Origin: Bugula neritina
Lineage: Eukaryota; Bryozoa; Gymnolaemata; Cheilostomatida; Bugulidae
Length of the DNA: 64,000 nt
Assembly (NCBI GenBank): GCA_964035545.1
Contig: OZ037767.1
Coordinates: forward strand, 26,087,628-26,151,627
Direction of reading: 5' to 3'
Shown here: positions 22,097-34,141 of the stretch, in pieces
Position numbering within the stretch: position 1 is the stretch's first letter
How the letters are laid out: each line of letters opens with the position of its first letter
Translations under genes and position numbers: made by a program
Notes under the pieces: model-generated
Databases searched by the model: none
The model's input: the letters and a program-made list of their open reading frames with translations, nothing else
What the model was told of the DNA's origin: nothing

Positions 22097-24579
22097 TTAA
22101 TAACTGGTGGTTTCATCACACAGTTGTTGGATAAGATCTCTCACTTGGTGACTTCCTCCATTACGGGCTCCTAGACTGGCCACCATCACTCCTGATACTC
22201 CAAGTCCATAGTCTATAGCACCTCTTTTACTCAAATTCTGTTTACCAATTTTACTATAAAGAAATTGTTTCACAATATATATGCAAATATAGATATTCAA
22301 TGAAATAGCTAGAAGTTTGACAAAATTTTAATTACTATTTTTGGAACGGTATGTAATACTACTAGTTGTAAATGTTTTAACCATTATTTATTGTTATATT
22401 GTTAATCTTACCTCTTGATGAAGTACAGGCGATAAGACTTGAAGAGACACATCAGGGAAATGACCAGAGTACAAACAGCATTAACAGATATAGCAATAGT
22501 TACTCCATACACCCAGATAAGTACAGATTTTATAAGAGGACCAGCAATGAATTGCAGAGTGTCATCTGGTACTACCATCTCCTGGGTTATCAAACACTGA
22601 ACAGTGTATCTGTGGAGGTTTTGGCCAAGTCTTCTTACCTACAACAATTTAGTGTTTGCAAAAGCATCCCATGTAGAAGTAATCATCAGAAGAAAAACTT
22701 TTGAAACTTTTTAAATCAAATGATTGTTAAATAAAAACTAGGCATAATTGACCTTTCCTTTCATCAGATTTATAAACATAAAAAGCTAATTCCAGTTCAA
22801 GAAGAGTTCTTATCCCTGCTTCAAGTTTAATATTGTAAATACCATAAGGTCTTTGCTGACGCAATGTTTAAACATCTTTTCATTCTTTAAAATCATCTGA
22901 CTTAGAGTATACAGTTGTTGTTTGAACTGTTTAACAGTTTAAACAATCCTGTTTCTATTTGCCTCGGGAAAATATAATTAATATATGCAATCTAATTAAA
23001 TGCCTTACCGCAAAGCTACACAAAACTGATGCGCTGGTATCTTCCACCTGGTTCATGCTTTGTATAGAGGTGGTGGCAGAGCTGGTGTTCATCTGAGAAA
23101 CTGCTTGAACATTGAGTACTTTCAGTATGAGAATCACACAGACAATTACAGAGCCTAGCTTGGTGATGATGAGCCTGAAGATAATGTCACATAGTGCTGC
23201 ATCTAACATATCTATTTACAAATGTATATAAACTAAAAGCCTAAATAAACTTGCTGCATCGTATAGCTTGCTGTGCTTATAGCATAGCTAAAATATCTAC
23301 AAGTTCAATTCTTGTTGAAACAACCTTCCTTGCAGAAATAAAATTTCCCGACTTGCTTGAGTTTCGAACTGATGGCTTATGGGTAGTTTTCAAAAACACT
23401 GTATATGACCCTTTAACAAAAGTGTTTAACGAACATTATATTACTTAAGTATAAATAGTAGGCAAATACTAAATTCTTAAAAATCTAACTTATATTTCAT
23501 GTTCTAAATAAGCTATCTAGTCTAATCAATAACCAAAGTTTATTTCAATTACTACTACATTCCATATAAAAATATAATTTAATTAGCACAATATATACTT
23601 ACCACAGAGCTAAGGTGAGACCCCTGTAGATGTCATTAGGTTCATTTGAAGTATGAATAATAAACTCTGCGCCATCTAAACGCCCAGCTATCACCCTCCA
23701 TAGAACTAGAGGCACTAAGCACAGGGCTGCTAGCAAAATCAGTGTCGGAAATGGAGCATCTGGGGTTGGAAATAAAGAGTTGATATCCACCTAAATTTGC
23801 CAGGAAATACAACAATTGCTTTCTAATTACTAATTTACGAATGAATATCACGTTGAAAGCCAATTCAATTTGTGGTGCCCAAGCCACACTGCAACTTTAG
23901 TTTGGTTTAATGTGCTTGAGAATGTGACGAGGAAGCACGAAACAAAAAGTTTGAAAAATAATCGTCATCTTACCGGGCGATAAAGTTCATCCAAGTCAAA
24001 TTCTGTTAGATTACTTAAGGGAATATTCAGATTAAGATCGTCATAAAGTTCTGCATGTCCACTGAGGCAGTATTTGTGCCCGTAATCAATCCAGTTATTG
24101 CTGAACTCTGCAGGCATAAAACAGTTGATACTGTTTTTTGTAGCTGCGGCGCTCAGGGAGGGTGATGTAAATATCAGAATGACTGCAGTGATAGCCAGAA
24201 CTATTGGAGTCACTAGATACAGAAGCAAGTCGATAAGGTTGACATCCCAACTCAAGCTTCCTATGCTGCAAGAAAAGTAAAACAGCCATTAAAGTAAAAT
24301 AAAAACATTTGGTTTTTGGAATCTTAAAAAAAACTTTGCTATGCAGTATGAGTATTACTATTAGTTCAGTAAAGTTCACTATCAGTATGAGTATCAGACT
24401 CAGACTATCAGTATCAGACTCAGACTATCAGTATTACTATTAGTACTCAGTAGTATATCATTAAAATTATAAATATATAAACAATATGAAACATACCGTG
24501 CTTGAAAACGCGCAGCTGGTGGCAATTGAGGTGGTTGTTCATTCTCAATAATCTTCTCATCCACAGCTACAAGCTTCAT
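22097..24579 (-). CDS. Innexin B (gap-junction/hemichannel protein), six exons, 370 aa (copy 1)
   Basis: Exons: 24579-24497, 24265-23974, 23790-23603, 23174-23009, 22638-22412, 22253-22097; intron positions and phases match innexin A. Loop 1 has C76 and C94 around NCFMPAEFSNNWIDY. Loop 2 has C240 and C258 with HRYTVQC. Four membrane segments lie at about residues 38-61, 138-157, 189-210 and 274-302. The N-terminus (MKLVAVDEK, then a Pro-rich stretch) is unlike innexin A. YYQW is absent here too (LFPT..APF). Exon 5 differs from innexin A at only 10 of 76 residues, whereas exons 2 and 3 match at roughly half. The terminal DLIQQLCD occurs in both. The start is the only Met in the first exon with a matching donor phase. 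Confidence 0.9.
24385..24440. repeat. Short tandem repeat (agactcagactatcagtatc type), copy 1
   Basis: A few imperfect units in the first intron of innexin B, about 60 nt past the exon 1 donor (24497). Confidence 0.7.
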
Positions 24580-25981
24580 TTCAAAGTATTACACGGTGAC
24601 TGTAAGTTATAGTAACTTTAGTACTAGTATTCGTTAGCTAGGAGGTGCAGTTGATGCGAACACTGCACGCGAAGGTCAAAGTAATCTAAGAGGGTTAACT
24701 CTTTTAAAAGGCAAGTTTAGCCTTTGGTTCTAAACTATTTTTCACCCCTTATCTTTTGAGCCTGCCTTCAGATTGACAGTTGTTTACCATTAATCATGTT
24801 CGTAATACAGCTGCTATTGGTTATGATTCTATAAATAACACCATAGTATGCCTTTATCACTTCATTGCAGCAATGATTCATGCATTGCTCTTGGCGTTTC
24901 GAAATAGCTGCATCTATTAGAAAACAATGTAGAGTGCAGAGTTTGGACTGTAATAGAGCGCCCGATATTTATGCTTACAACTACACAAATAATCTGTAAT
25001 GTTAATTATCATAACAATGTCAATAAGGAAACTAAGTTGAGCAATTTAAAGATAATATAGACCTTGTTTTTCAACTGAGAAGAACTGTGTGTAAATGCAG
25101 ACTTTTGTTCTATAATATATTATTTAGTGGCTTCATCCATATACCATTTTAGAGCTTAGGCTGATCAGGAATCTTCCAGTTCACTTTTAATCTATGACTA
25201 GAAAATGCATTGATAAAGTAGAGTATACAAATCTATATACATGTAGCCTATAAACATCAGTTCATCCAATGTACTTTGATTTTCAAATAATGAAGCATGT
25301 GTTGGGTTGGCTTATTAACGTTCAGAAGCATTTGGCTATTAGAAAATCAACAATATTGGATTACAATGTGAGGTCTCAAGCCTGCACTCTACATTGAATA
25401 CAAATTAGTTAACTTAACTGCAAAATATTCAATAAAATTTTAATATATTTACTTTCAGTTTTCATTATAAAGTGATTGGTCTCTAATCAGCCTAGCTATA
25501 AGACAAGTTCGCCAGTGTGTTGCTATTTGTATTATAAATTCATACATCTTTGCAGTTTTATTTTAAAGCTATCACAATTTTTATTTTAATAAAAATCAAA
25601 GTAAAGTTATATAATTTTAATTATATTAGTTGCATTTGACAAACACATAACTCTGAACAACACAATTAAATGAAGTGCTAGCAGACAGATGTAGTACAAA
25701 TACTGAAACATGTAGAAACTAAACAGCTGTCACATGACAAAGTGTAGAGTATAATATTGTAGTATTGTTTTTTATAAAATGGAGTTGAGAATTCAAATGT
25801 CAAGTCAATATATGATTTGTCACACTACAAGCCAACACTTAAACATTGTATGTCAGCTTTACATTAAATAAAAATACTTCACTCTAAGAAAACCCGGCAG
25901 TAGAAACTCCAATGTTTGGTGTTATTGAAACAAATTAAAGTATCAAAATGGAGCCGGTAGTAAGAGTTGGAGTTGGCAGAA
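24580..25981. other. Intergenic between the asparaginase terminal exon and innexin B (copy 1)
   Basis: 1.4 kb of AT-rich sequence with no supported exons. It should contain the innexin B promoter. Confidence 0.6.
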
Positions 25982-26074
25982 TTATCTTCTGAATTTCCTC
26001 GCTTTCTTAGCACTTGGTTCACCGCTGTGGGAGTGCAAGTACTCTATGCACTTAGTTGATTTGCATTGCTGTGC
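25982..26074 (-). pseudogene. Orphan terminal exon of the asparaginase/ankyrin gene (copy 1)
   Basis: Identical to the last exon of the asparaginase/ankyrin gene at 60129-60221. It has an acceptor (aattacag) followed by 30 codons (AQQCKSTKCIEYLHS, then a basic tail KKARKFRR) and a stop. In this copy the rest of the gene is missing because the duplication junction at 26576 replaces the last intron with ABC-transporter sequence. If the transporter exon were spliced onto it, phase 1 to phase 0 would shift the frame and hit a stop after a few codons. Confidence 0.85.
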
Positions 26075-26575
26075 CTGTAATTTTCAAGTTAATTATAATA
26101 CAGCATGAACCCTACTCTGTGAAACCAAATTGCTAGAAAATCTACTAACCAAAGTTTGTAACATCAAAATTATCTAAAATCAATCAATAGCAAATGTTTA
26201 ATTTTGTAACATTTTGTATCAAAACAGAAATAGTAGGTAATATTATGGATGTGAAGTGACATTTGGGATTTAAAATCGATAGACAGTGTCAAACAGAGGT
26301 TAAAAATAAAGATTCTACTGACGGATGAATCAATATCATTTATATATGGACACTCTTATATTTCCGATGTGTTTAAATATGTACATATTTGCAAGCACTG
26401 TGCTTCATAATATATACTACACAACAACATACATTGATTTTTGCAAATGTTAACTCTTATAACTTTTGTCAGATTTTACGAATTAGGTGCAGTAATGGAG
26501 AAATTGAGAAAAGCCTGTGTTCTAGATTAGAAATTTAGCATGAGAAGTTATGTTCTGGCGAGAATTTCAACCATG

Positions 26576-26577
26576 AT
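26576..26577. other. Duplication junction joining asparaginase-gene intron to ABC-transporter intron
   Basis: Up to 26576 the sequence equals copy 2 up to 60723. From 26577 it is an intron of the ABC transporter gene instead of the asparaginase intron. The shared stretch ends with ccatga on both sides and I see no transposon at the point. The junction leaves a transporter without its remaining nucleotide-binding-domain exons and an asparaginase terminal exon without its gene. Confidence 0.9.
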
Positions 26578-26686
26578 GGAAAAAGTGTTTTTAGAAATAA
26601 GTCAACACTATTACATGGTATCTTCACTACTATATTATACTCTGAGTGCAATAGCCAAAGTAACCTAATTTCACTATTAAACTGAC

Positions 26687-29600
26687 CTAATTTCACTTGT
26701 CCTGAATCACAGTCATAGAACCTCTCAATAAGAGAGACAATGGTGGATTTACCCCCTCCTGAAGGCCCAACCAGAGCTACTACTTTGCCAGGTTGAATAC
26801 ACAAGGAGACACCCTGGAATATAATACTGCAAGTGTATCGTATAACATACAGTAGTTTTTTTAATAATATTGTTATAATAGTTCAGTGAGTAATCAGCAC
26901 CAGTCTTATCTTCAGTTTCACATTAGGAGTTGTGTGCTCTTGTTACAAATCTATTTACAGCAAAAGATATAACAGCGATAAATAAAAATGCCATTACAAA
27001 TGGTTACATGTATAGCAAGGAGAAATACCTTTGGTAAAATAGATAACAACTAGTAGAAAATAAGTAGATATATGAAATATTTACATGTTAACATGTTAAG
27101 TAGTAAATTCAAAACAAGTTATTAGATGGTGACTACTCTCTATGCTACTAGTTGTTAGTAGTCACTACTAGCCACTATTACTTGCTACTAGTAACTACTA
27201 GTCGCTACTAGTTACTAATAGTTACTAATGGTTGCAACTAGTTACTGCTAGCTCTACATTATCACCAGCAGACTTTGACTAGCGTAATGCACACAATAAA
27301 CGTAAGATATTAGGTTGAGCTGAATAAACTCACCTTAAGTACTTGATAATCGAGTCTTGATGGATAAGTAAAGAACACATCTTCAAACTCTATCACTAAA
27401 AGATACACAGAAAAATAGCATTACGTTATAATCTATATATACTATCTTTTATATTACAATTTATATAATTTATTGTATATATTACAATTTATATTTTATA
27501 TATCATAGTCTAAAATCTAAATATACTATTTTTTATATATTACAATCTACACTTTATATTGTATAAAGTCAATTTACAAAGAAAAATATTTCTTTAAGAT
27601 AATCTTTGTCCTAAAAGTCATGAAAATGGCAAGAACAGCCCATTAGAAACCCTGTTTGTATGATAAATACATGTAAAATGCAGATCGTATTACTAACGGG
27701 GAGAGAAGTTGCTTGGTTCAACACAGTTTTCTTTGTCTGCCACCATCTTGGGCTCCATGTCGAAGATGGTGAACATCCGTTCTGATGCACCGACTGCCTG
27801 CAACACAACAAAAACTGATCTCTTTACGTCTCGGAGTGAAAACAGAGATCTAAGATTCTACTTTATTATATGTGATTTGTGAGTTACATTCATCTGTCTC
27901 AGTAAGCCGACATCATTATTTTGTCATCAATGTGCCGTGTTTTGCTATGAGTGACATCCTATACTCTACTTTATTAATTTCATGAAAAAGCAGAGCATAT
28001 TTTGCTATCCATTATTTATCCACTAGGATTATGAAACAACCCGAAATGTAAAAATACAGAAATGAGGATTAGAAATAAGTCATTACACGGCTTGATTCAA
28101 ACAAATAAAGGTCACAGAGATCTGTACCTAAAGTGATAAGTTCACACAGACATGTTTTAGATGAAGCAGACACATGACCTCTTTAAAGGGCAAAGTTCAC
28201 TTTGTCAGCGAGCTAGATAATACCTGCATGAACTCGCCGTAGAGGGTGGATATAACAGCGAGGAAAGCTGCAATCTGAACTGTGTAGACAAGGAATGAGG
28301 TGAGGATACCCACAGAGAGATGCCCTTCAAACACCAACTTTCCTCCATACCACATGGCAAGACAAATGGCACCAAATGCAGATATGCTGAGCCAGCCATT
28401 AAATAAACCTACAATATATTGTATTTCAACACATTATATTTCAACACATTGTATTTCAACACATTGTATTTCAACACATTACATTTCAACACATTGTATT
28501 TCAACACATTGTATTTCAACACATTATATTTCAACACATTGCATTTCAACACATTGCATTTCAACACATTGCATTTCAACACATTGCATTTCAACACATT
28601 GCATTTCAACACATTGCATTTCAACACAATGTATTTCAACACATTGTAAATCAGACACTAGCATATGACAGCTGAAGATAAATAATATTTCAACAATTAC
28701 AGCACAAACTATAAGCCTTCAAGCCACTACTCTGTGTTGATAAAAATTGAAAAAAATGTTCTCAACAAATTTTACATTTTCATTGCATTGCAATTCAAGT
28801 ATAAACTTTTCGCTTTCAAGTAACTTTAGCACACAAGACAAGACAAAAGAGCAGATAACTCCAGCTTGAGCCTAACAAATATTGCAAACAGAACAGAGGT
28901 TGGTGCGAGTCATCATGACTAACCTGTGAAAAAAGCAATATTCTTAGCCACGGCGTAGCTCTTCATGATCTCATTCTGATAATCAGAGACAACTTTCTTC
29001 TCCCCGTTAAAGGCTCTAACGGTTCTCATGCTAGAAATACACTCCTCAGCTACAGTGCCAGCGTCTGCTAGTTTATCTTGAAAGTCTTTTCGCATTCTTT
29101 TCATATAATTACCTTAAATCATATCATTTCTTTGCAAATGAGCATAAGAAATTTAATGAATGGTAAAACAGAGTTAAATAAGCGAAGTTATGAGATACAA
29201 GTACTACAGCATAATAGTTGAGACATCATTGCTCGCTAATAGTTAAGTTGATCTTCTTTTACTTAATAGAAAATAAAAGTGCAAAAGAAATAGAAAAAAT
29301 ATTTCATATATTTGATTTTAGCTAAGAATGCAGTAAAAACTTCTTCACAACGATGAGAAAAAGTGAACACAAGCAAAGTGTTACTTTCATAACATGTCGT
29401 TTCCAAAATTTCTTAATTTTTCAGTGGTAAGGGCACAGAGTGAAGTTTACTACTAAAATCAGGTTTAAAAGAATAAAACTCTGTGCAAGTAAGCTTGTAA
29501 CCAATTGCTTTTTGCGAACATAAAACATCGAAAATTACAGCTACGAGTAGATATAAAGAAAAGTGAAAATTCAGTATTGCACAACTTTTTTCTTCTTTAG

Positions 29601-32600
29601 CTATGCAATTTGTTGTTACATATATTACTTAATTTTAGCTGAATTTTTGTCTTTAAAAAGGAGACAACTTCGATTAAAATCAAAATACATTAGTGTAGGA
29701 ATCTGGTAAATAGCATATAACACTGTACTAGATTACTAGAGTGGACCAATGAGAAAGGGAAATGGAATTAGTTGTATAGTAGACAATACTGACCATACTG
29801 CACTGCGCTGAGAGATATAACTGGAACTACAGACAAGAGAATACCAGTCAAGGCAGGATTCAGCACCAACATGACCACCAGGGAGCCAGTAATTCCAATT
29901 AGATTCCTGAGCAACATAGATACGTTCACCTGCAGTTATAGACATCCATGTGTGAGCAGCTCATAGAACAAAAGACAAAACAATAAAAGTAGCAACGATG
30001 AGCATAGATTTAGGATTTTCAGTGGTATATTTTTTCAGCCATAACAAGGGATAGGTACAAACTAGCCGACAGTACATTATCTGACAATACAATACCTGAC
30101 AGCACATTACTTTACAGTACATTACCTGACAGTACATTACCTGACAGTACATTACTTTACAGCACATTACTATAGTATAACAGAAGACTTACAGTAATAG
30201 CACTCTGGATGACTTGTGTGTCAGAGGAAAGTCTGTTGGTCAACTCTCCAGTCCTGTGAATGTAACAAAACATCAAAATACCGCAGAAAAGAGAAATAGT
30301 GAGACAACATGCTAGTAGAAAGTGTGTTATTTGTTCACAGACTGAAGAATACTCATAGCTGTTTAAAGTTTCACCCTTAAATAAAATCAGTAGCCGTTTT
30401 ACTTGAACATGCCACACACATTACGAGACATAATTAGTGTTGGTATTACCTGGTAACATCAAAGAACTCAATGTCTTGCTGAGTGATGAATGTAAAGAGC
30501 TGCACACGTATCCTAGCAACAAGACGCTGACCGGCCAACTCAAACACCCAGGCTCTGAAGAAACCAGCCACTCCGTACACACAGTAGATGAGGAAAAGAA
30601 TGATTATGGTTTTGTTTAGGGCGGCTGAAACAGTATAGAGTTGACATGTATTAATTAAAACACACCACTATACTATGATGAATGTATGTCACACAGAACT
30701 AGCATTAGCTGAGCAGTCCACATACTGAGAAATTGTCAGAAAATTGCATGCACAAATATAATATCAACTCACCCATAGAAGTCTGAGCGGCATCCACAAC
30801 TTGACCAAAAAAGTAGGGGGCTACTATACCCGCCCCACTTGTTAGCATTAGGCAGAAGCACCCAGCACCAATCAAAGGCAGTTCCTATCAAATAACAACA
30901 TAATATCAGCAATACGCCCTTCAAAGTTAAGATATAGGGAATGGTTAAGTGTATAAGCCAAAGAAGTGATTTAAACATGTATATAACTGAGCAAAGTAAA
31001 CGGAGTGTTGTTGAGAGAGTATAACTCCTACAATGTATGTATTACATTTTTGCTGACTTATTCAGCTATGGTATTGCATATCTAATAGACTCAGGCATGA
31101 TATTACAATATATACTGTATAGTAATAATAGCCATACCGGTTTGGCAAGTGTCATCAGGCGACGCAAATTGGCACCAGTTTTAATCGGATTCCCTTCAGA
31201 GTCCAACTCCACATTGTCCTGGTTCACAATATGCTTCTCAGCTCTACTGGCTATTGCAGGGTGCCGTATAAACAGTACCGTAACCAGCAGTAACTCTATC
31301 ACAGCCAAAGGCACTGAGGCTATGACGCTAGCATAATATGTGGGTGGCAGAACAGTGCCCTTAGAATGTGACTCCAGCACTAAAGAACCCTGGTAACAGA
31401 TAACTAGCAATAAATCACATGATCCAACACTAAGCAACATTTACGAAGCTGACTTTATGAATGAACATTGAACACAGCATATTATTGTCTACAAGAGTGT
31501 GAATTGTACGTTATTTATATTGGGGAAGCTCAACAGTGACGGTTTTCAACAAAGCATATATTTCGACTTCAACCGGATTGGCAACAGGATTTGGTGGAAT
31601 GCCCTCCATGACATCACTGATGACCTTGATGGAGTTTGACTAAACAACTAGTTCCTTGAGCCAAGCACACTAAGCAGGTATTTTCACCAACTCAACGGCA
31701 AAATAATTAATTACGCATGCATGCGTTATTACAATAAGTAGCAGCTAATGTAAGTTATTTGGAGACGACAGCCTGAATTGTACACAAGAGACAAATATGA
31801 GAGCAATAAGTGAGCTTTTGATCTGAAACTGACAGCACATAGAGTAACACTCACCTTAACGATTGTAAATATAGTAATTGCTAGTGCAGTAATTAGAGCT
31901 GGTAGAAGCAGACGACGATCTGGAGTTATCTTCCTAACCAAATTATTTAAAGCCTTTCTCTCACTTTCATAAGAAAATAGGAAAATAATTAGCCATTTAC
32001 ATGCTGATATGATGAAAAGATCAAATACTGAAGCAGTGAGAGTGTAGTTTGTGACACTCAGGTATCTATCATGTGCCGATCCACCTACAAAATTAACAAC
32101 AATTTGAAAATGGCAGGTAAATATAAAAAGGTTCGCTCTGAAAGTTCAGAGTATGCACAAGTTTCCGAACTGCCTCCAAAAAACTACAGGGTAACGTAAT
32201 GCTGATAAAAGGGTATTCTTGGAAATAGTTAACATAACAGCTCATCAGTACTGTATGTAGCAGCAAAGAGATGAACAAAATTTGTTTCAACTAGGATTTA
32301 TAAAACACGATTGAAATTCATACTATAACCGGTCATTGTTTAGTTGCAAGAAGCCAACCAACAATTTGTGAATGTTGACACCAATGTGTGTGGTACAACA
32401 AGCTAACAATAACCAAAAGTTAGCCTACTTTTAAGTTTATAAAACCAGCTTACAAATCAAACTGAAACCTATAGAATGATCTTGATATACAAGAGTTTAC
32501 CTAAAAGCCATAGCACCCCAGTGGCAATGATATCACAAATAAGAACTATGTTGTTGAGAGTTGTGAGGCGGAGAAAGGGAAGTGTGTAGTAGACACGGCA

Positions 32601-32705
32601 ACCTTTAAACCATTCTTGATCTTCCAAACATTTGCTGTCACTATTGGCGAGGAGTTGTGCTTCCTCCTCTGTGAGCTCAGCACGATTTATAGGCATTGCC
32701 GGCAT
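26687..32705 (-). CDS. ABCB-type half transporter, 3'-truncated after the Walker A exon
   Basis: Twelve coding exons in frame: 32705-32501, 32084-31855, 31389-31138, 30884-30773, 30624-30450, 30253-30193, 29929-29794, 29112-28924, 28408-28224, 27797-27698, 27395-27334, 26813-26687; 611 codons. Residues 1-229 form an N-terminal extension with about four membrane segments, as in TAP-like (ABCB9) proteins. The core membrane domain (230-540) has the family stretches [13 protein letters not shown] and [14 protein letters not shown]. The nucleotide-binding domain starts near 549 with an aromatic A-loop (FTYPSR) and Walker [10 protein letters not shown] (585-593). Q-loop, LSGGQ signature, Walker B and H-loop exons are absent from here to 24.6 kb, cut off at the duplication junction. 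The first coding exon opens 3 nt after an acceptor, so a 5' UTR exon should lie upstream. ABCB10 or ABCB8 kinship is possible. As it stands it cannot hydrolyse ATP. Confidence 0.9.
27160..27258. repeat. Degenerate ctactagtta-type repeat in an ABC-gene intron
   Basis: Repeated variants of ctactagt and tagttacta, beginning about 75 nt past the donor of the exon ending at 27334. Confidence 0.75.
28411..28647. repeat. 15-bp minisatellite (acattgtatttcaac), about 16 units
   Basis: The array runs up to within a few bases of the acceptor of the ABC-gene exon at 28408-28224; the last unit partly forms the acceptor region. The frames open in it on both strands are repeat artefacts. Confidence 0.95.
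30062..30172. repeat. 15-bp tandem repeat (gacagtacattacct), about seven units
   Basis: Imperfect units beginning about 20 nt past the donor of the ABC-gene exon ending at 30193, on the intron side. Confidence 0.9.
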
Positions 32706-32708
32706 GAC

Positions 32709-32872
32709 CTGTTTAAAAATATACAACAAACAAACTTTAATGTATTACACTAATTAAAGCTCAAAATGTGTAACTAAATTAGTAAACTTATTATATATAA
32801 CACATTCTCGATGCTTTTATGAAATACTATAAAATCTAAATTTATAAAATAAACTTTATTGGCTTTAATTAT

Positions 32873-32956
<84 letters not shown>

Positions 32957-34141
32957 CAATGAACAGAAGCCAAAATACATAGAAACAAGATTTACTTAAC
33001 TAAAGAGAAAACCTGAGTTGCACCTTGATATAGATATAAATATAGCTATAGTATGTCAACAGTTTCACTCATTCAATATGAATATATCAAAGACGACATG
33101 TCTTGTATTTATATAAATATATGACCAAGTACTGGCTTAAAATACATATCACAATCACTCTGATTGTTATTAGTACTAATAGTATTAGCATAGATATAAC
33201 TAAAAGAATGAATGTCATTTATTCTATAAAGATGACCCAATATTTTATCATTATTATTCCCATCATCATTGTGGTATTGTTCCCTGTGAGTGTGCAATCA
33301 AAAAACTAAAAGTAAAATTCAAACACTAACTCTTGGGCAGTAAATGTAAGTGTAACTACAAGGCTAACATTTAATTAGTAATACTAATACTAATAGTAAT
33401 AGTAATTAGGTTTAATTTATTTACAATATATTTTAGGCATTTGGTGCTATTTTTTGAGTTTAATAAAAATAAATAAATCTATAATATTTTTCTATCAATA
33501 ATTTTAAATTTATTGCTTAAAGTTGACGTAAAACTGTGAGTTGAAGTCAGACTTAATTGAATCATTTTGATTATCACATTCATCAATATCTATCACTCAA
33601 TGACTCATCAGTACCTTAATAATACTAACATTAACAATGCGTAATTCGATCACAATGGCTATGAGTATCATCAGTATGAGTGAATGATAATCCCTGTGGG
33701 CTATCACTATCCGTGTGAGTATGACTATGACACTCACTATGAGCATCACAGTCACACACAGAGCTCACTATGAGTATCACATTTAGCATCAGCTTAAATA
33801 TACTAGCTTTAAGTACCAGTTATAAGACTTGGCTGATCACGCTTTACAGTTTGAGTTTTATTTATATTTTTTTACAGTTTGAGTCTGTCGATACCTGTCG
33901 AATATTTTTTCACACTAAACCACCCTGTTGGGTAGAAGGGGTGTGCCGCATTTTTAATCATGGCTTACATGTATGTACCCGTGGTTTTTAAAGATATATT
34001 TAAAAAAGTAATGTACAGTGGATGCAAATCACGCCTGCTTAGCCTCTCTGTGGCAAGAGTGCAGTAAGGGACTGCGCTTTGGTTGCTGTAGTTGATCCAA
34101 TGTTCAAATTTCTAATTGGTAGAAAACTATTGTAATACTAA
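32709..34141. other. 5' region of the ABC gene and intergenic sequence
   Basis: It contains a (TA)n tract and degenerate simple sequence (tactaatactaatagtaat, then tatgagtatcac variants from about 33340). A 5' UTR exon of the transporter is expected here but I could not identify it. Small frames at 33103-33309 and 33770-33991 have no recognisable family. Confidence 0.5.
32868..32953. repeat. (TA)n microsatellite
   Basis: About 40 TA pairs with one early interruption (aaat), upstream of the first coding exon of the ABC gene. Confidence 0.95.

Noticed and set aside
28300-28668. Open frames with CISTH/YFNTL-type repeats
   Set aside because: 15-bp minisatellite in an ABC-gene intron; frames are open on both strands by periodicity.
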